64,000 nt of DNA from Dawidia soli (GCF_018598185.1 NZ_JAHESC010000008.1:111634-175633), one strand, 5' to 3'; positions 1-8,950 are shown, counted from the stretch's first letter. The notes: generated from the sequence alone by a model not told the origin. A program made the numbers and translations.

Positions 1-735
1 CAGCGAGGGTTTGTTATATACCAGCTCGTGTTCCTGCCCTGCCTGCAGAATGCGCAGGCCCGTTTCGTGTAAGATCGCATGCGGGGCCGCGGTATCCCAC
101 TCCATCGTGGGTGCATAGCGGGGATATACATCCGCCGCGCCTTCCGCCAACAACATAAATTTCAAACTACTGCCTTTCGACAACAACGACGGTGCTTCCA
201 GCGCATCGACAAAATCTTTTGTTTCCGCATTCATATACGAGCGCGACGCCACCACGCGCAGGCGCGGCTGATCCAGGGTGACCGGCGTACGACGCGCCAG
301 GGCCTCTGCCTTCCCCTCGCGCGCGCGGAACGCACCGTGCCCCTCCACAGCGTAATATACATCGCCGGTAACGGGCACCGCCACCACGCCCAGTACCGGG
401 CGCTGCTGATGAATAATGGCGATATTTACCGTGAATTCGCCGTTGCGTTTGAGAAATTCTTTTGTGCCGTCCAGGGGGTCGACCATCCAGAAGTATGGCA
501 GGTCCTTGCGGGTATCGTAGGGCATCTCCTTTCCTTCTTCGCTCAGCACAAAAAGCCCCGTGGGCGCCAGGTGCCCGGCAATGACCGCGTGCGCCAGCTT
601 GTCGGCACGGGTCACGGGCGACTGGTCGCCTTTGGCTTCTGCCTGAAAATCGCCGGAGGTATATACTTCCAGGATCACCTGGCAGGCCTCGCGGGCGGCG
701 TTCAGCGCGATGGGTAGTAGCGCGGGCAGATCCAT
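1..735 (-). CDS. cysQ: 3'(2'),5'-bisphosphate nucleotidase CysQ (C-terminus cut by window edge)
   Basis: Inositol-monophosphatase-fold phosphatase that removes the 3'-phosphate from PAP/PAPS, clearing a toxic by-product of sulfate assimilation. The start ATG (735-733) shares one base with the cysN stop, so the two are translationally coupled. About 245 codons are visible. Near residue 65 there is LSEEG, and near residue 83 the metal-binding DPLDGTKEF, both hallmarks of the family. The last visible part reads WDTAAPHAIL, the second metal motif. The C-terminal end lies outside the window. Membership of the cys operon favours CysQ over a generic inositol phosphatase. Confidence 0.9.
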   Translation of the reverse strand, partial: MDLPALLPIALNAAREACQVILEVYTSGDFQAEAKGDQSPVTRADKLAHAVIAGHLAPTGLFVLSEEGKEMPYDTRKDLPYFWMVDPLDGTKEFLKRNGEFTVNIAIIHQQRPVLGVVAVPVTGDVYYAVEGHGAFRAREGKAEALARRTPVTLDQPRLRVVASRSYMNAETKDFVDALEAPSLLSKGSSLKFMLLAEGAADVYPRYAPTMEWDTAAPHAILHETGLRILQAGQEHELVYNKPSL

Positions 736-1991
736 CAAACGATCATGCCCGCCGCGACGGTCTCGTTGGTGCTTTCGTCTACCAATATCACACTGCCCGT
801 AATGCGGTTCTTGCGATAGCTGTCGATCAGCAGCGGCTGCGCCGTGCGGATCCTTACGCGGGCAATGTCGTTCATCGTCAGCTGGTCGATGTTTTCCAGG
901 CGGTGCAGCGAGTTGATGTCCAGCTTGTATTGGATCTCTTTCAGCACACCGCGCACTTCGCGTGACGTGTGGCGTACATAGAGCTTGGTATTGAGGTTGA
1001 CGGGGCGCTGGTTCATCCAGCACAGCATCAGGTCGATGTCTTGCTCGGCCTGCGGCTGGTTGTTGGGCTTGGCAATAACATCGCCGCGACTGATGTCGAT
1101 CTCGTCTTCCAGCGTCAGCGTGACCGACATCGGCGCGAAGGCCTCCTCCAGCAGCTCACTACCAAAGTGGATCGCCTTTACCTTCGACTGAAATCCCGAA
1201 GGCAATACCGTCACATCATCTCCCGGGCGGAAAATACCACCCGCCACGCGGCCCGCATAGCCGCGAAAGTCATGATGCTCTTTCGACTGCGGACGCACCA
1301 CGTATTGCACGGGGAAGCGGCTGTCGATATGGTTATGATCGCTTTCAATATGCACGGTCTCCAGCATGTGCAGCAGCGTCGCGCCCTGGTACCAGCTCAT
1401 GGCCTCCGAGCGGTTTACGACGTTGTCGCCCGCCAGCGCGCTGATCGGTACAAATTGGATATCCGATACTTCGAGCTTCGAGGAGAACGCTTTATACTCG
1501 TCGACGATGCGCTCGTACACAGACTGGTCGTATTCCACGAGGTCCATTTTATTCACGCAGACGATGATGTGCGGGATCTTCAGCAACGAAGCGATGAACG
1601 AGTGGCGGAACGTCTGCTCGACCAATCCTTTGCGCGCATCGATAAGGATCAACGCCAGGTTGGCGGTCGAGGCCCCGGTCACCATGTTGCGGGTATATTG
1701 AATATGGCCCGGTGTATCGGCAATGATGAATTTACGCTTGGGCGTGGCAAAATAACGATAGGCCACGTCGATGGTGATGCCCTGCTCACGCTCGGATTTT
1801 AAGCCGTCGGTCAGCAGCGACAGGTCCACATAATCGAACCCTTTCTTGGCACTCGAGGCTTCCACGGCGGCAAGCTGGTCTTCAAAGATTGACTTGCTGT
1901 CGTACAACAGGCGGCCGATCAGGGTGCTCTTTCCGTCGTCTACACTGCCGGCTGTTGTAAAACGTAGAAGCTGGTTGTTGATATTGCTCAT
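735..1991 (-). CDS. cysN: Sulfate adenylyltransferase subunit 1 (GTPase subunit CysN)
   Basis: GTPase subunit of ATP sulfurylase, which with CysD makes adenosine 5'-phosphosulfate from ATP and sulfate in the cytoplasm. 418 residues. The EF-Tu-like G domain shows G1 GSVDDGKST (residues 15-23), G3 DTPGH (92-96) and G4 NKMD (147-150), followed by two beta-barrel domains. The APS-kinase domain fused to CysN in some bacteria is absent, matching the separate cysC two genes upstream. It starts 18 bp after cysD and overlaps cysQ by one base. Confidence 0.96.
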   Translation of the reverse strand: MSNINNQLLRFTTAGSVDDGKSTLIGRLLYDSKSIFEDQLAAVEASSAKKGFDYVDLSLLTDGLKSEREQGITIDVAYRYFATPKRKFIIADTPGHIQYTRNMVTGASTANLALILIDARKGLVEQTFRHSFIASLLKIPHIIVCVNKMDLVEYDQSVYERIVDEYKAFSSKLEVSDIQFVPISALAGDNVVNRSEAMSWYQGATLLHMLETVHIESDHNHIDSRFPVQYVVRPQSKEHHDFRGYAGRVAGGIFRPGDDVTVLPSGFQSKVKAIHFGSELLEEAFAPMSVTLTLEDEIDISRGDVIAKPNNQPQAEQDIDLMLCWMNQRPVNLNTKLYVRHTSREVRGVLKEIQYKLDINSLHRLENIDQLTMNDIARVRIRTAQPLLIDSYRKNRITGSVILVDESTNETVAAGMIV

Positions 1992-2009
1992 GGTGGTGGT
2001 CGTCTTGGT

Positions 2010-2918
2010 TTAGAAGTAGCCTGATTTTTTCCGGTCTTCCATGGCGGTCTCCGAGCGCTTGTCGTCCGCGCGCGTGCCCCGCTCCGTCTTCCGCGAAGAG
2101 GCTACCTCTTCGATGATCTTTTCAATGGTGTCGGCAAACGATTCTACCGCGCCCGTGATCGGCATGTCGCCGCAGGTACGGAAACGCACGATGCGCTTCG
2201 TGGGGATCTCGCCGGCCTTCAACTGCAGCCAGGGTGACGTCGACAACAAGGCGCCGTCGCGTTCGATCACCTCGCGCTCGTGCGACAGGTAGAGCGTCGG
2301 GATCGGGATGTTCTCGCTATAGATGTATTGCCACACATCCATCTCCGTCCAGTTCGAGATGGGGAACACCCGGAAGTGCTCGCCGATGTGTTTGCGGCCG
2401 TTAAACAAGTTCCAGAGCTCCGGGCGCTGGTTCTTCGGGTCCCACTGGCCGAACTCGTCGCGGTGTGAAAAGAACCGCTCCTTGGCGCGTGCCTTCTCTT
2501 CGTCGCGCCGCGCGCCGCCCATGGCGGCATCGAACTTATGTTGTTCGATCGTGTCCAGCAGTGTGACGGTCTGCAGGGCGTTTCGGCTGGCGTTGACACC
2601 CGTCTCTTCGCGCACACGGCCTTTGTCGATGCTCTCCTGTACCGAGCCTACGATCAGCTTTACGCCGAGCTCGTTCACGAGCCAGTCGCGATACTCCATC
2701 GTCTCCGGAAAATTATGACCGGTGTCGATGTGTACCAGGGGAAACGGGATCCGCGCCGGCGCGAACGCCTTGCGCGAGAGATACGCCAGGACAATAGAAT
2801 CCTTGCCGCCCGAAAACAGCAGTGCGGGTTTTTCGAACTGCGCGACAACTTCACGGATCACGAAGATCGCTTCGGCTTCCAGTTCTTTTAAGTGACTCAG
2901 GTAATATGGATTACTCAT
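2010..2918 (-). CDS. cysD: Sulfate adenylyltransferase subunit 2 (CysD)
   Basis: Catalytic, ATP-pyrophosphatase-fold subunit of ATP sulfurylase, the partner of CysN. 302 residues, the normal length. The PP-loop SGGKDS is at residues 36-41, and the C-terminus ends in the typical basic tail with EDRKKSGYF. It is second in the operon, 36 bp after cysC. The MSNPYYLSHL start agrees with family N-termini. Confidence 0.97.
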   Translation of the reverse strand: MSNPYYLSHLKELEAEAIFVIREVVAQFEKPALLFSGGKDSIVLAYLSRKAFAPARIPFPLVHIDTGHNFPETMEYRDWLVNELGVKLIVGSVQESIDKGRVREETGVNASRNALQTVTLLDTIEQHKFDAAMGGARRDEEKARAKERFFSHRDEFGQWDPKNQRPELWNLFNGRKHIGEHFRVFPISNWTEMDVWQYIYSENIPIPTLYLSHEREVIERDGALLSTSPWLQLKAGEIPTKRIVRFRTCGDMPITGAVESFADTIEKIIEEVASSRKTERGTRADDKRSETAMEDRKKSGYF

Positions 2919-2954
2919 GTTCTAAAGTTCAGGTCAATTCACACATATAACATT

Positions 2955-3557
2955 TTACACGGCTGCTTTCAGGCTGATCCGGCTGCGGAGGAACGAAAGC
3001 AACGTTTCCATCGATTCTTCCACGCTTTGCAAATGCGTGGGAATATGTACATCAGGCTGTACGGGTGGCTCATACGGCGAGTCGATTCCTGTAAAGTTCT
3101 TTACCTCGCCGGCACGTGCCTTTTTATACAGCCCCTTCACGTCGCGCTGCTCGCATACTTCCAGCGGCGCATCGACAAACACTTCAACAAAATTCTCCGC
3201 CCCTACGATCGCCCGCACCTGCTCGCGGTCTGCCGCAAACGGCGAGATGAAAGCCGACAATACGATCATGCCCGCATCGACAAACAGCCGCGACACCTCA
3301 CCGATGCGACGGATGTTCTCCACGCGGCCTTCGTCGGTGAACGAAAGGTCCTTGTTCAGACCGTTGCGAATGTTGTCGCCGTCCAGCAGGTATGTCTTGA
3401 AGCCCTGCAGGTGCAGGTGGGCTTCCAGCTGTACCGCCAGGGTGGATTTACCCGAGCCTGAAAGACCGGTAAACCACAGGACAACCGCGCGCTGTTGCAG
3501 CAATGCCTCACGCTGCGCCTGGCTGACCTTAGTTTGTATGGGATAAATATGATTCAC
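2955..3557 (-). CDS. cysC: Adenylylsulfate kinase (CysC)
   Basis: Phosphorylates APS to PAPS. 200 residues with Walker A GLSGSGKS at residues 31-38 and the APS-kinase signature DGDNIRNGLNKDLSF near residue 60. First structural gene of the operon; its start is 55 bp beyond the stop of a Cys-rich leader peptide (3613-3654). A free-standing CysC fits the unfused CysN. PAPS production implies either PAPS-based reduction or sulfation; no reductase is visible, but it may lie beyond the left edge. Confidence 0.96.
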   Translation of the reverse strand: MNHIYPIQTKVSQAQREALLQQRAVVLWFTGLSGSGKSTLAVQLEAHLHLQGFKTYLLDGDNIRNGLNKDLSFTDEGRVENIRRIGEVSRLFVDAGMIVLSAFISPFAADREQVRAIVGAENFVEVFVDAPLEVCEQRDVKGLYKKARAGEVKNFTGIDSPYEPPVQPDVHIPTHLQSVEESMETLLSFLRSRISLKAAV

Positions 3558-3600
3558 GATGATACAGAAAGTTGGTGGTGGATAAATACAGTGCAGAGGT

Positions 3601-3614
3601 GAGCCGGGAGGCTC
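3601..3614 (-). promoter_or_regulatory. Leader hairpin at the stop codon of the Cys leader peptide
   Basis: Read on the minus strand, GAGCC-TCCC-GGCTC forms a 5-bp GC-rich stem with a 4-base loop. Its 5' arm begins within the UGA stop of the leader peptide, so a ribosome ending translation there would cover it, while one stalled at the Cys codons 10-20 nt upstream would not. No U-run follows, so it is not a plain intrinsic terminator. A role in attenuation or translational control is inferred. Confidence 0.5.
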
Positions 3615-3654
3615 AACACAAGTAGCAACAACAATGAATATGCGCCTTCTTCAT
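3613..3654 (-). CDS. Cysteine-rich leader peptide of the cys operon
   Basis: A 13-codon reading frame on the minus strand, MKKAHIHCCCYLC followed by TGA. It lies between a good promoter (-7 box at 3681-3688, predicted RNA start about 20 nt before this ATG) and cysC. Four of 13 residues are cysteine, three in a row, in front of the operon that supplies sulfur for cysteine. This arrangement is classic for ribosome-mediated attenuation, in which low Cys-tRNA stalls the ribosome on the Cys codons. A hairpin overlaps the stop. Function is inferred from position and composition. Confidence 0.72.
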   Translation of the reverse strand: MKKAHIHCCCYLC

Positions 3655-3680
3655 AAAAACCACTAAACTGGTAGATATTA

Positions 3681-3710
3681 CAAAGGTAAAACGAATGCAG
3701 CAGTGTGCAA
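3681..3710 (-). promoter_or_regulatory. Promoter of the cys operon (Bacteroidota type)
   Basis: On the minus strand a -7 box TACCTTTG (3688-3681) matches the Bacteroidota consensus TAnnTTTG exactly, and a TTG -33 element (3710-3708) lies 19 nt upstream, the usual spacing. The transcript would begin near 3675 and carry the Cys-rich leader peptide and then cysC. Confidence 0.65.
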
Positions 3711-3731
3711 GGAAAAAATTGGAAAGGTTAA

Positions 3732-3780
3732 GGGAAATTCGATCGTACAAACACTCGGTAGTACCGAATTTCCCCTTTTT
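3732..3780. terminator. Inverted repeat downstream of kdsA
   Basis: Perfect 10-bp arms GGGAAATTCG (3732-3741) and CGAATTTCCC (3765-3774), followed on the plus strand by CTTTTT. It sits 20 bp beyond the kdsA stop and upstream of the cys promoter, so it probably ends kdsC-kdsA transcription. The T-run is on the opposite side, so the direction is uncertain. Confidence 0.5.
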
Positions 3781-3794
3781 ATCGATTGCGGAGC

Positions 3795-4628
3795 TTAGTG
3801 GTGCAGCGTGTGCAGCTCCCAGTAACGTTTGAGCATCCGCAGAAAGTCCTCCATCTGGTGCAGGGGGATCATGTTGGGGCCATCGCTCAAGGCCTTTTCA
3901 GGGTTCGGGTGTGTTTCGATAAAGAAACCATCCACGCCGGCAGCGGCCGCAGCACGGGCCAGGAACGGCGCAAACTCGCGCTGACCGCCCGACGAGCCTC
4001 CTTTGCCGCCCGGCTGCTGCACCGAGTGGGTCACGTCAAAGATCACCGGTGTATACTGCCGCATGATGGGCAGCGAGCGCATGTCCACCACCAGGGTGTG
4101 ATAGCCAAAGCTGGCGCCACGCTCGGTCAGGAACACGTTATTGTTACCCTCGCCGCGCACTTTGTCTACGGCGTATTTCATGTCTTCGGGCGCCATGAAC
4201 TGGCCCTTCTTGATCTTGACCGCTTTGCCGGTACGGGCCGCGGCTTTCAGCAGGTCGGTCTGCCGGCACAGGAAGGCCGGGATCTGCAGCACGTCTGCTA
4301 CCTCGGCAGCCTCCGCGCACTGGTACGACTCGTGCACGTCGGTGACGATCGGCACCTGCAGGTCTTTCTTCACGCGGCGCAGGATATCCAACCCACCCTC
4401 TACACTCGGCCCGCGGTACGAACCCGACGAGGTGCGGTTGGCTTTGTCGAACGACGACTTGAAGACATAAGAAATATCGAGCTTCTCACACAGGGCCTTT
4501 ACCTGCGAGCCGGTCTCCATGCAAATGTCATAGCTCTCGGCCGCGCAGGGGCCTCCAAACAGCACCATGCGTTCACCCCCGAGGGTGATGCGGTCGGCGA
4601 TCTGTACGGTATCTTTAAACTTATCCAT
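3795..4628 (-). CDS. kdsA: 3-deoxy-8-phosphooctulonate synthase (KdsA)
   Basis: Condenses phosphoenolpyruvate with arabinose 5-phosphate to Kdo-8-phosphate, the first committed step to Kdo of lipopolysaccharide. 277 residues of a TIM-barrel DAHP-synthase-like enzyme. Family motifs include GGPCAAES (about residues 25-32), [12 protein letters not shown] (about 56-67), [11 protein letters not shown] and the C-terminal FFIETHPNP. It starts 23 bp after kdsC, so the two form one transcription unit. Confidence 0.96.
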   Translation of the reverse strand: MDKFKDTVQIADRITLGGERMVLFGGPCAAESYDICMETGSQVKALCEKLDISYVFKSSFDKANRTSSGSYRGPSVEGGLDILRRVKKDLQVPIVTDVHESYQCAEAAEVADVLQIPAFLCRQTDLLKAAARTGKAVKIKKGQFMAPEDMKYAVDKVRGEGNNNVFLTERGASFGYHTLVVDMRSLPIMRQYTPVIFDVTHSVQQPGGKGGSSGGQREFAPFLARAAAAAGVDGFFIETHPNPEKALSDGPNMIPLHQMEDFLRMLKRYWELHTLHH

Positions 4629-4651
4629 AATTTGTTTTTTCTTCGTTGGTC

Positions 4652-5191
4652 CTAAACATCCAAAATCTGGTCGAACTCACCACGTGCCGCCAGCACGAGG
4701 TCGCCTACTTCGCGCAGCACGCCACGACCGCCCTTGGCAAAGGTCACCAGGTGTACGCGTTCTTTGATATAGTCGAAGGTATCGCACGGGCAAACCGCCA
4801 GGCCGGCACGCGACAGGGTGGCCAGGTCGTTGATATCGTCGCCGATGAAGGCTACTTCCTTCAGCTTCAGCTTATAGTGCTTGGCGAGCTTCTCGAACGT
4901 CGAAGCTTTGTCCATGATACCCTGGTGGCAGAAGTCCACTTTGAGCTCGGCGCAGCGTTTGGCCGTCGCGCCCGACTCGCGGCCCGAGATTGCCCCGGTA
5001 AGGATACCCGCACGCTTCAGGTGGGAAATGATCTGTCCGTCCTTGACGTTGAAGTTCTTGATCTCGCGGCCGTTCTCGTCGTAAATGATCTTACTGTCGG
5101 TCAGCACGCCGTCCACATCAAAGAAGATCGCCTTGATCAGGCCCGCCCGACGGACCTGCTCCTTGGTGTATTTGGATAAAATCTGTTTCAA
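4652..5191 (-). CDS. kdsC: 3-deoxy-D-manno-octulosonate 8-phosphate phosphatase (KdsC)
   Basis: HAD-superfamily phosphatase that converts Kdo-8-phosphate to Kdo. 179 residues, cap-less. HAD motif I DVDGVLTD (residues 25-32) carries the nucleophile Asp, and the metal motif GDDINDL is near residue 116, both diagnostic of KdsC. First gene of the kdsC-kdsA unit. An AT-rich stretch upstream (5200-5240) probably holds the promoter. Confidence 0.94.
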   Translation of the reverse strand: MKQILSKYTKEQVRRAGLIKAIFFDVDGVLTDSKIIYDENGREIKNFNVKDGQIISHLKRAGILTGAISGRESGATAKRCAELKVDFCHQGIMDKASTFEKLAKHYKLKLKEVAFIGDDINDLATLSRAGLAVCPCDTFDYIKERVHLVTFAKGGRGVLREVGDLVLAARGEFDQILDV

Positions 5192-5326
5192 ACGATTTAG
5201 CTAAATTTTTTCGTGGAAAATCCATCCGAAAATTAGGAAAAGCTTTCTATTTTGAACGGAAAAAGTTTGAGCCGGCCCCGCTCACGGCTTTAAACACGAT
5301 ATTATTATTTCCGGAACCGCCCCGAC

Positions 5327-7771
5327 ATGCGCTTATTTAAGTTCTTCGTCTCCTTTGCCATGACCCTGGCCCTCGTGTATTTCCTGGACAACCGCTGGGT
5401 GATCGGCAAGGCTCCCCTCCCACCGCTGGGCAAGCTGCTCGACCCGTTCCACGGCTTTTGGCAAAATATCGAACCCCGGGGCTATAAGCCTCCCGCGGAG
5501 CTGCAGATACCCGGCCTGCAAGACAAGGTCACGCTGGTGTTCGACAGCCTGGCCGTACCGCACATCTTTGCCTCGAACGATGCCGACCTATACCTGGCGC
5601 AAGGCTATATCACCGCCATGCACCGCCTCTGGCAGATGGAGATCCAGACACATGCCGCCGCGGGGCGCGTCGCCGAGATCGCAGGCCCTGCCGGACTCGA
5701 GAACGACCGCTATATGCGCCGCCTGGGCATGGCCTACGGCGCGCAGCATGCGCTCGAATCGATGATGAAGAACGACACAACGCGGATGATGATCGAAAAA
5801 TATGCCGAGGGTATCAACGCTTATATCCAGTCGCTCCACTACGGCGACCTGGCGTTCGAATACAAACTCCTGGACTACCGGCCCGAGCCGTGGACGCCCC
5901 TCAAGTCGGCGTTGCTGCTCAAGAACATGGCCTACAGCCTGTGTATGCGCGACAAGGACATGGAAATGACCAACGCCCTGCGGCTCTTCGGCCCCGAGGT
6001 GGTCGACCTGCTTTACCCCGACCAGGAAGGTGTCGGCGAACCCATCGTCGACCAGCCCGGCAGTTGGAAGTTTGCCGGCGTATTGTCAGACTCGGTACCG
6101 ATGGCCCTGCCGCCCGAGCTGATCCAGGTAAAAAAGAAACCCGGCGCCGACCCGACCACGGGCAGCAACAACTGGGCGGTGCACGGCAGCAAGACCGCCA
6201 CCGGCACGCCCATGCTTTGCAACGACCCGCACCTCAACCTGTCGCTGCCGTCGCTGTGGTACGTCGTCCAGCTCCACGGTCCCGGCGCCAACTGCATGGG
6301 CGCATCCCTGCCCGGTACCCCGGGCATCATCATCGGCTTTACCGACTCCGTGGCATGGGGCGTGACCAATGCGCAACGCGACCTCATCGACTGGTTCCGC
6401 ATTACCTATAAAGACAGCAGCCGCCGGCAATACCGGCTCGACGAGCGCTGGGCCGACACCCGGCCCGTTGTCGAAACGATCGCGGTACGCGGCGAAGATG
6501 CCGTATCCGACACCGTCTATTATACCCACTGGGGACCGATCACATACGACCACACGTTCCGCAGCAACAACAACCACGTCGACTATGCCTTCCGTTGGAT
6601 CGCCCACGATCCGTCGCTCGAGTTGCTGACCTTTTACAAGCTGAACCGCGCGCGCAGCTTTGACGACTATAAAGAAGCGCTGAACACCTACCAGGCGCCC
6701 GCGCAGAACTTTGTCTTTGCCTCCGTGCAGGGCGATGTCGCCATGCGCATCCAGGGTAAGTTCCCGGCACGCCGCAAGAATGAAGGCCGCTTTGTGCTCG
6801 ACGGCAGCATCCGCACCAACGGCTGGCAGGCGTTTATACCGGTGGAGCAGAACATCACCTATCGCAATCCGCCGCGCGGCTTCGTCAGCTCCGCCAACCA
6901 ATACCCGGTAGACAATACCTATCCGTATTATATCACCGCATCTTCCTGGGAAGCGTATCGCAACCGCCGCATCAACAGCGTCCTGGGCCAGGACACCAGC
7001 CTTACCGTGGCGGACATGATGGCCCTGCAAACCGACAACTACAACCTGAAGGCGGCCGAAAGCTTACCGGCGTGGTTGAAACAGCTCGACTCGGCCCGCC
7101 TCTCTCCTGCCGAGATGACGGCCTTCGACATCCTGAAAGCCTGGAACTATACCAACACCGCCGACGCCGAAGGAGCCGCCTACTACGAAGCCTGGTGGGA
7201 CAGCCTGTACCCCGGGTTGATCTGGGACGAGCTGCTCAAAGGCGACACCTTGCTGGACGTTCCTTCCACATATACAACCCTCCGGCTGATGCGCGAAAAG
7301 CCCGACCTGGCATTCTTCGACATCCAACGGACACCGCAGAAAGAGACCGTCGCCGACATTGTACGCCTGGCCTTCAGCAAGAGTGTGCAGACAGTCGAGC
7401 AATGGAAAAAAGACCACGCCGGCAGCACAAAGGTGCCGTGGGGCGCCTATAAAGACAGTCGCATCAACCACCTGCTGCGCCTGGAGCCGCTCAGCGCAGC
7501 AGTGAATGCCGGTGGTAATCACGACATCGTCAACGCGTTTTCAAAGACGCATGGACCGTCGTGGAGAATGGTCGTAAGCCTGGAGAAGACCGGTGTCAAA
7601 GCCTGGGGATTATACCCCGGTGGACAGTCGGGCAACCCGGGCAGTCCGCACTACGCAGACATGATCGACCCGTGGGTGAACGGAAAGTATCCCGCGCTGC
7701 ATTTTCTACAAACTGCCGGCCAGGCGGCCGACAGGTTTTCCTCTATTGTGCTAACACCCTCTGAAGAATGA
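5327..7771 (+). CDS. Penicillin acylase family protein (Ntn hydrolase)
   Basis: N-terminal-nucleophile amidohydrolase precursor of 814 residues. Proenzymes of this family are cut autocatalytically before a Ser; the candidate is Ser280 in TTGSNNWAV, giving an alpha chain of about 279 and a beta chain of about 535 residues. An N-terminal hydrophobic segment (residues 6-20) should export or anchor it. Further family motifs are the MHRLWQMEI block (about 98-106) and GGNHDIVNAF late in the beta chain. Substrates of relatives include acyl-homoserine lactones and beta-lactams; the actual substrate cannot be read from sequence. Its stop overlaps the next ATG by 4 bp. Confidence 0.9.
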   Translation: MRLFKFFVSFAMTLALVYFLDNRWVIGKAPLPPLGKLLDPFHGFWQNIEPRGYKPPAELQIPGLQDKVTLVFDSLAVPHIFASNDADLYLAQGYITAMHRLWQMEIQTHAAAGRVAEIAGPAGLENDRYMRRLGMAYGAQHALESMMKNDTTRMMIEKYAEGINAYIQSLHYGDLAFEYKLLDYRPEPWTPLKSALLLKNMAYSLCMRDKDMEMTNALRLFGPEVVDLLYPDQEGVGEPIVDQPGSWKFAGVLSDSVPMALPPELIQVKKKPGADPTTGSNNWAVHGSKTATGTPMLCNDPHLNLSLPSLWYVVQLHGPGANCMGASLPGTPGIIIGFTDSVAWGVTNAQRDLIDWFRITYKDSSRRQYRLDERWADTRPVVETIAVRGEDAVSDTVYYTHWGPITYDHTFRSNNNHVDYAFRWIAHDPSLELLTFYKLNRARSFDDYKEALNTYQAPAQNFVFASVQGDVAMRIQGKFPARRKNEGRFVLDGSIRTNGWQAFIPVEQNITYRNPPRGFVSSANQYPVDNTYPYYITASSWEAYRNRRINSVLGQDTSLTVADMMALQTDNYNLKAAESLPAWLKQLDSARLSPAEMTAFDILKAWNYTNTADAEGAAYYEAWWDSLYPGLIWDELLKGDTLLDVPSTYTTLRLMREKPDLAFFDIQRTPQKETVADIVRLAFSKSVQTVEQWKKDHAGSTKVPWGAYKDSRINHLLRLEPLSAAVNAGGNHDIVNAFSKTHGPSWRMVVSLEKTGVKAWGLYPGGQSGNPGSPHYADMIDPWVNGKYPALHFLQTAGQAADRFSSIVLTPSEE

Positions 7772-8124
7772 AATTCCTGCTGCAACTGATCGTGATCTTT
7801 GTTTTGGCCTACGTACTCGAGCTCTTCTTTCCGTGGTACGTCATCGTGGTGGCCGCCTTCTTTGCCGGGTACGTTGTGCGTTCGGGGGCTAATTTTCTTG
7901 CGGGGTTCCTGGCCATCGCGTCGCTGTGGGCGCTCAAGGCATGGATGATCGACTCCCAAGCCTCGACCGACCTGAGCACGCGCGTAGCGCGCATCTTCAC
8001 GCTGCAAGACAACACGTTGCTGTTTGTCATGACCGCGGTGGTCGGTGGACTTGTAGGAGGTTTTGCAGCCTTGTCGGGGGCGTTGTTGAAACCGGCCAAG
8101 AAGAAATGGTACGAGAAAAGATAA
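7768..8124 (+). CDS. Small integral membrane protein, hypothetical
   Basis: 118 residues with four hydrophobic segments (about 3-20, 22-38, 42-58 and 85-108) and a basic tail ending KKKWYEKR. It overlaps the acylase gene by ATGA, so the two are co-translated. No catalytic motif is recognised. Small membrane partners of this kind are common and otherwise uncharacterised. Confidence 0.75.
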   Translation: MKFLLQLIVIFVLAYVLELFFPWYVIVVAAFFAGYVVRSGANFLAGFLAIASLWALKAWMIDSQASTDLSTRVARIFTLQDNTLLFVMTAVVGGLVGGFAALSGALLKPAKKKWYEKR

Positions 8125-8165
8125 ACTATTTTGCCCCGGCTTGGCGATAGTTTACGGGCAACTTC

Positions 8166-8173
8166 TATATTTG
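8166..8173 (+). promoter_or_regulatory. Possible -7 box for the tRNA-Ser transcript
   Basis: TATATTTG matches TAnnTTTG about 110 bp before tRNA-Ser. Between it and the tRNA lies a short imperfect inverted repeat (CCTGCCTACC-GGCAGACAGG, about 8238-8257), of a kind often dispersed in genomes of this phylum. No second copy was noticed in the window. Confidence 0.35.
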
Positions 8174-8285
8174 CACTTCCTTTTTGAAAAAGCCCGTTTT
8201 TGAGGCCAAAAGGCAAGCCCGCTAAGGGATGCCACACCTGCCTACCGGCAGACAGGCCCGCAAGCGCAAAGAGGACACATAACAC

Positions 8286-8376
<91 letters not shown>

Positions 8377-8409
8377 CGTGGTTGGGATAACGATTAAGCC
8401 AGCGCCGCC

Positions 8410-8760
8410 ATGTTTGATTTTGAGAAATTAGAGGTCTACCAGATCGCCAAAACGCTGGTGACGGATTCACTGAAGATCGTTTTCTCAAGCGAGAAGATGG
8501 ATCCCTACATCAAGGACCAGTGGCGAAAAGCCTGCATGGACATCCTTCTCAACCTGGCCGAAGGCACCGGCCGCATGACAACGGCCGACAAAAAGCATTA
8601 CATTACCATTGCGCGCAGCGCCGTGTTTGAATGCGTGGCCATTCTGCAAGTGCTGGGCGAGCTGGGCATGATCCCCCTGGCGCAAGCGCAAGACCTGTAC
8701 GAGCGGTACGAGAAAGTATCGAAGATGCTGCTCGGCATGTACAGAAGCCACACGGAATAA
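8410..8760 (+). CDS. Four helix bundle protein (S23-like family)
   Basis: 116 residues, almost wholly helical, of the small family first seen as open reading frames within 23S rRNA intervening sequences and common as stand-alone genes in Bacteroidota. The N-terminal FEKLEVYQIAKTLV and the internal LNLAEGTGR are the usual conserved blocks. It sits between two tRNA genes. The molecular role of the family is unknown. Confidence 0.85.
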   Translation: MFDFEKLEVYQIAKTLVTDSLKIVFSSEKMDPYIKDQWRKACMDILLNLAEGTGRMTTADKKHYITIARSAVFECVAILQVLGELGMIPLAQAQDLYERYEKVSKMLLGMYRSHTE

Positions 8761-8773
8761 CAAAACATATCCA

Positions 8774-8847
8774 GGCCCGATAGCTCAACTGGATAGAGCA
8801 TCAGCCTTCTAAGCTGACGGTTCGGGGTTCGAGTCCCTGTCGGGTCA
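8774..8847 (+). tRNA. tRNA-Arg (anticodon UCU)
   Basis: 74-nt cloverleaf. GGCCCGA (8774-8780) pairs with TCGGGTC (8840-8846), the D arm is TAGCTCAACTGGATAGAGCA, the anticodon stem is TCAGC/GCTGA with TCT at 8808-8810, and the T arm holds GGTTCGAGTCC. A terminator follows at once. The ATPase/HNH defence pair begins 193 bp downstream; tRNA 3' ends are common insertion points for such modules. Confidence 0.96.
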
Positions 8848-8850
8848 CTG

Positions 8851-8884
8851 AAAGCCTTCCAATCGACGATTGAAAGGCTTTTTT
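8851..8884 (+). terminator. Intrinsic terminator after tRNA-Arg
   Basis: Arms AAAGCCTT and AAGGCTTT enclose an inner AATCG-ACG-ATT stem-loop, followed by TTTT on the plus strand, four bases after the tRNA. Confidence 0.8.
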
Positions 8885-8950
8885 GCGTTGTTTCCGGCGA
8901 TTCAAACCGTCGATCCAACATGCGAACAAGTCATGGGAAAACAAAACCGT

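Noticed and set aside
969..1802. 277-codon plus-strand frame opposite cysN
   Set aside because: It is antisense to a gene with all GTPase motifs, is rich in His/Arg/Val as expected of a high-GC shadow, and shows no domain.
6086..7030. 314-codon minus-strand frame opposite the penicillin acylase
   Set aside because: Antisense shadow with Gly/Val/Arg-rich low-complexity composition.
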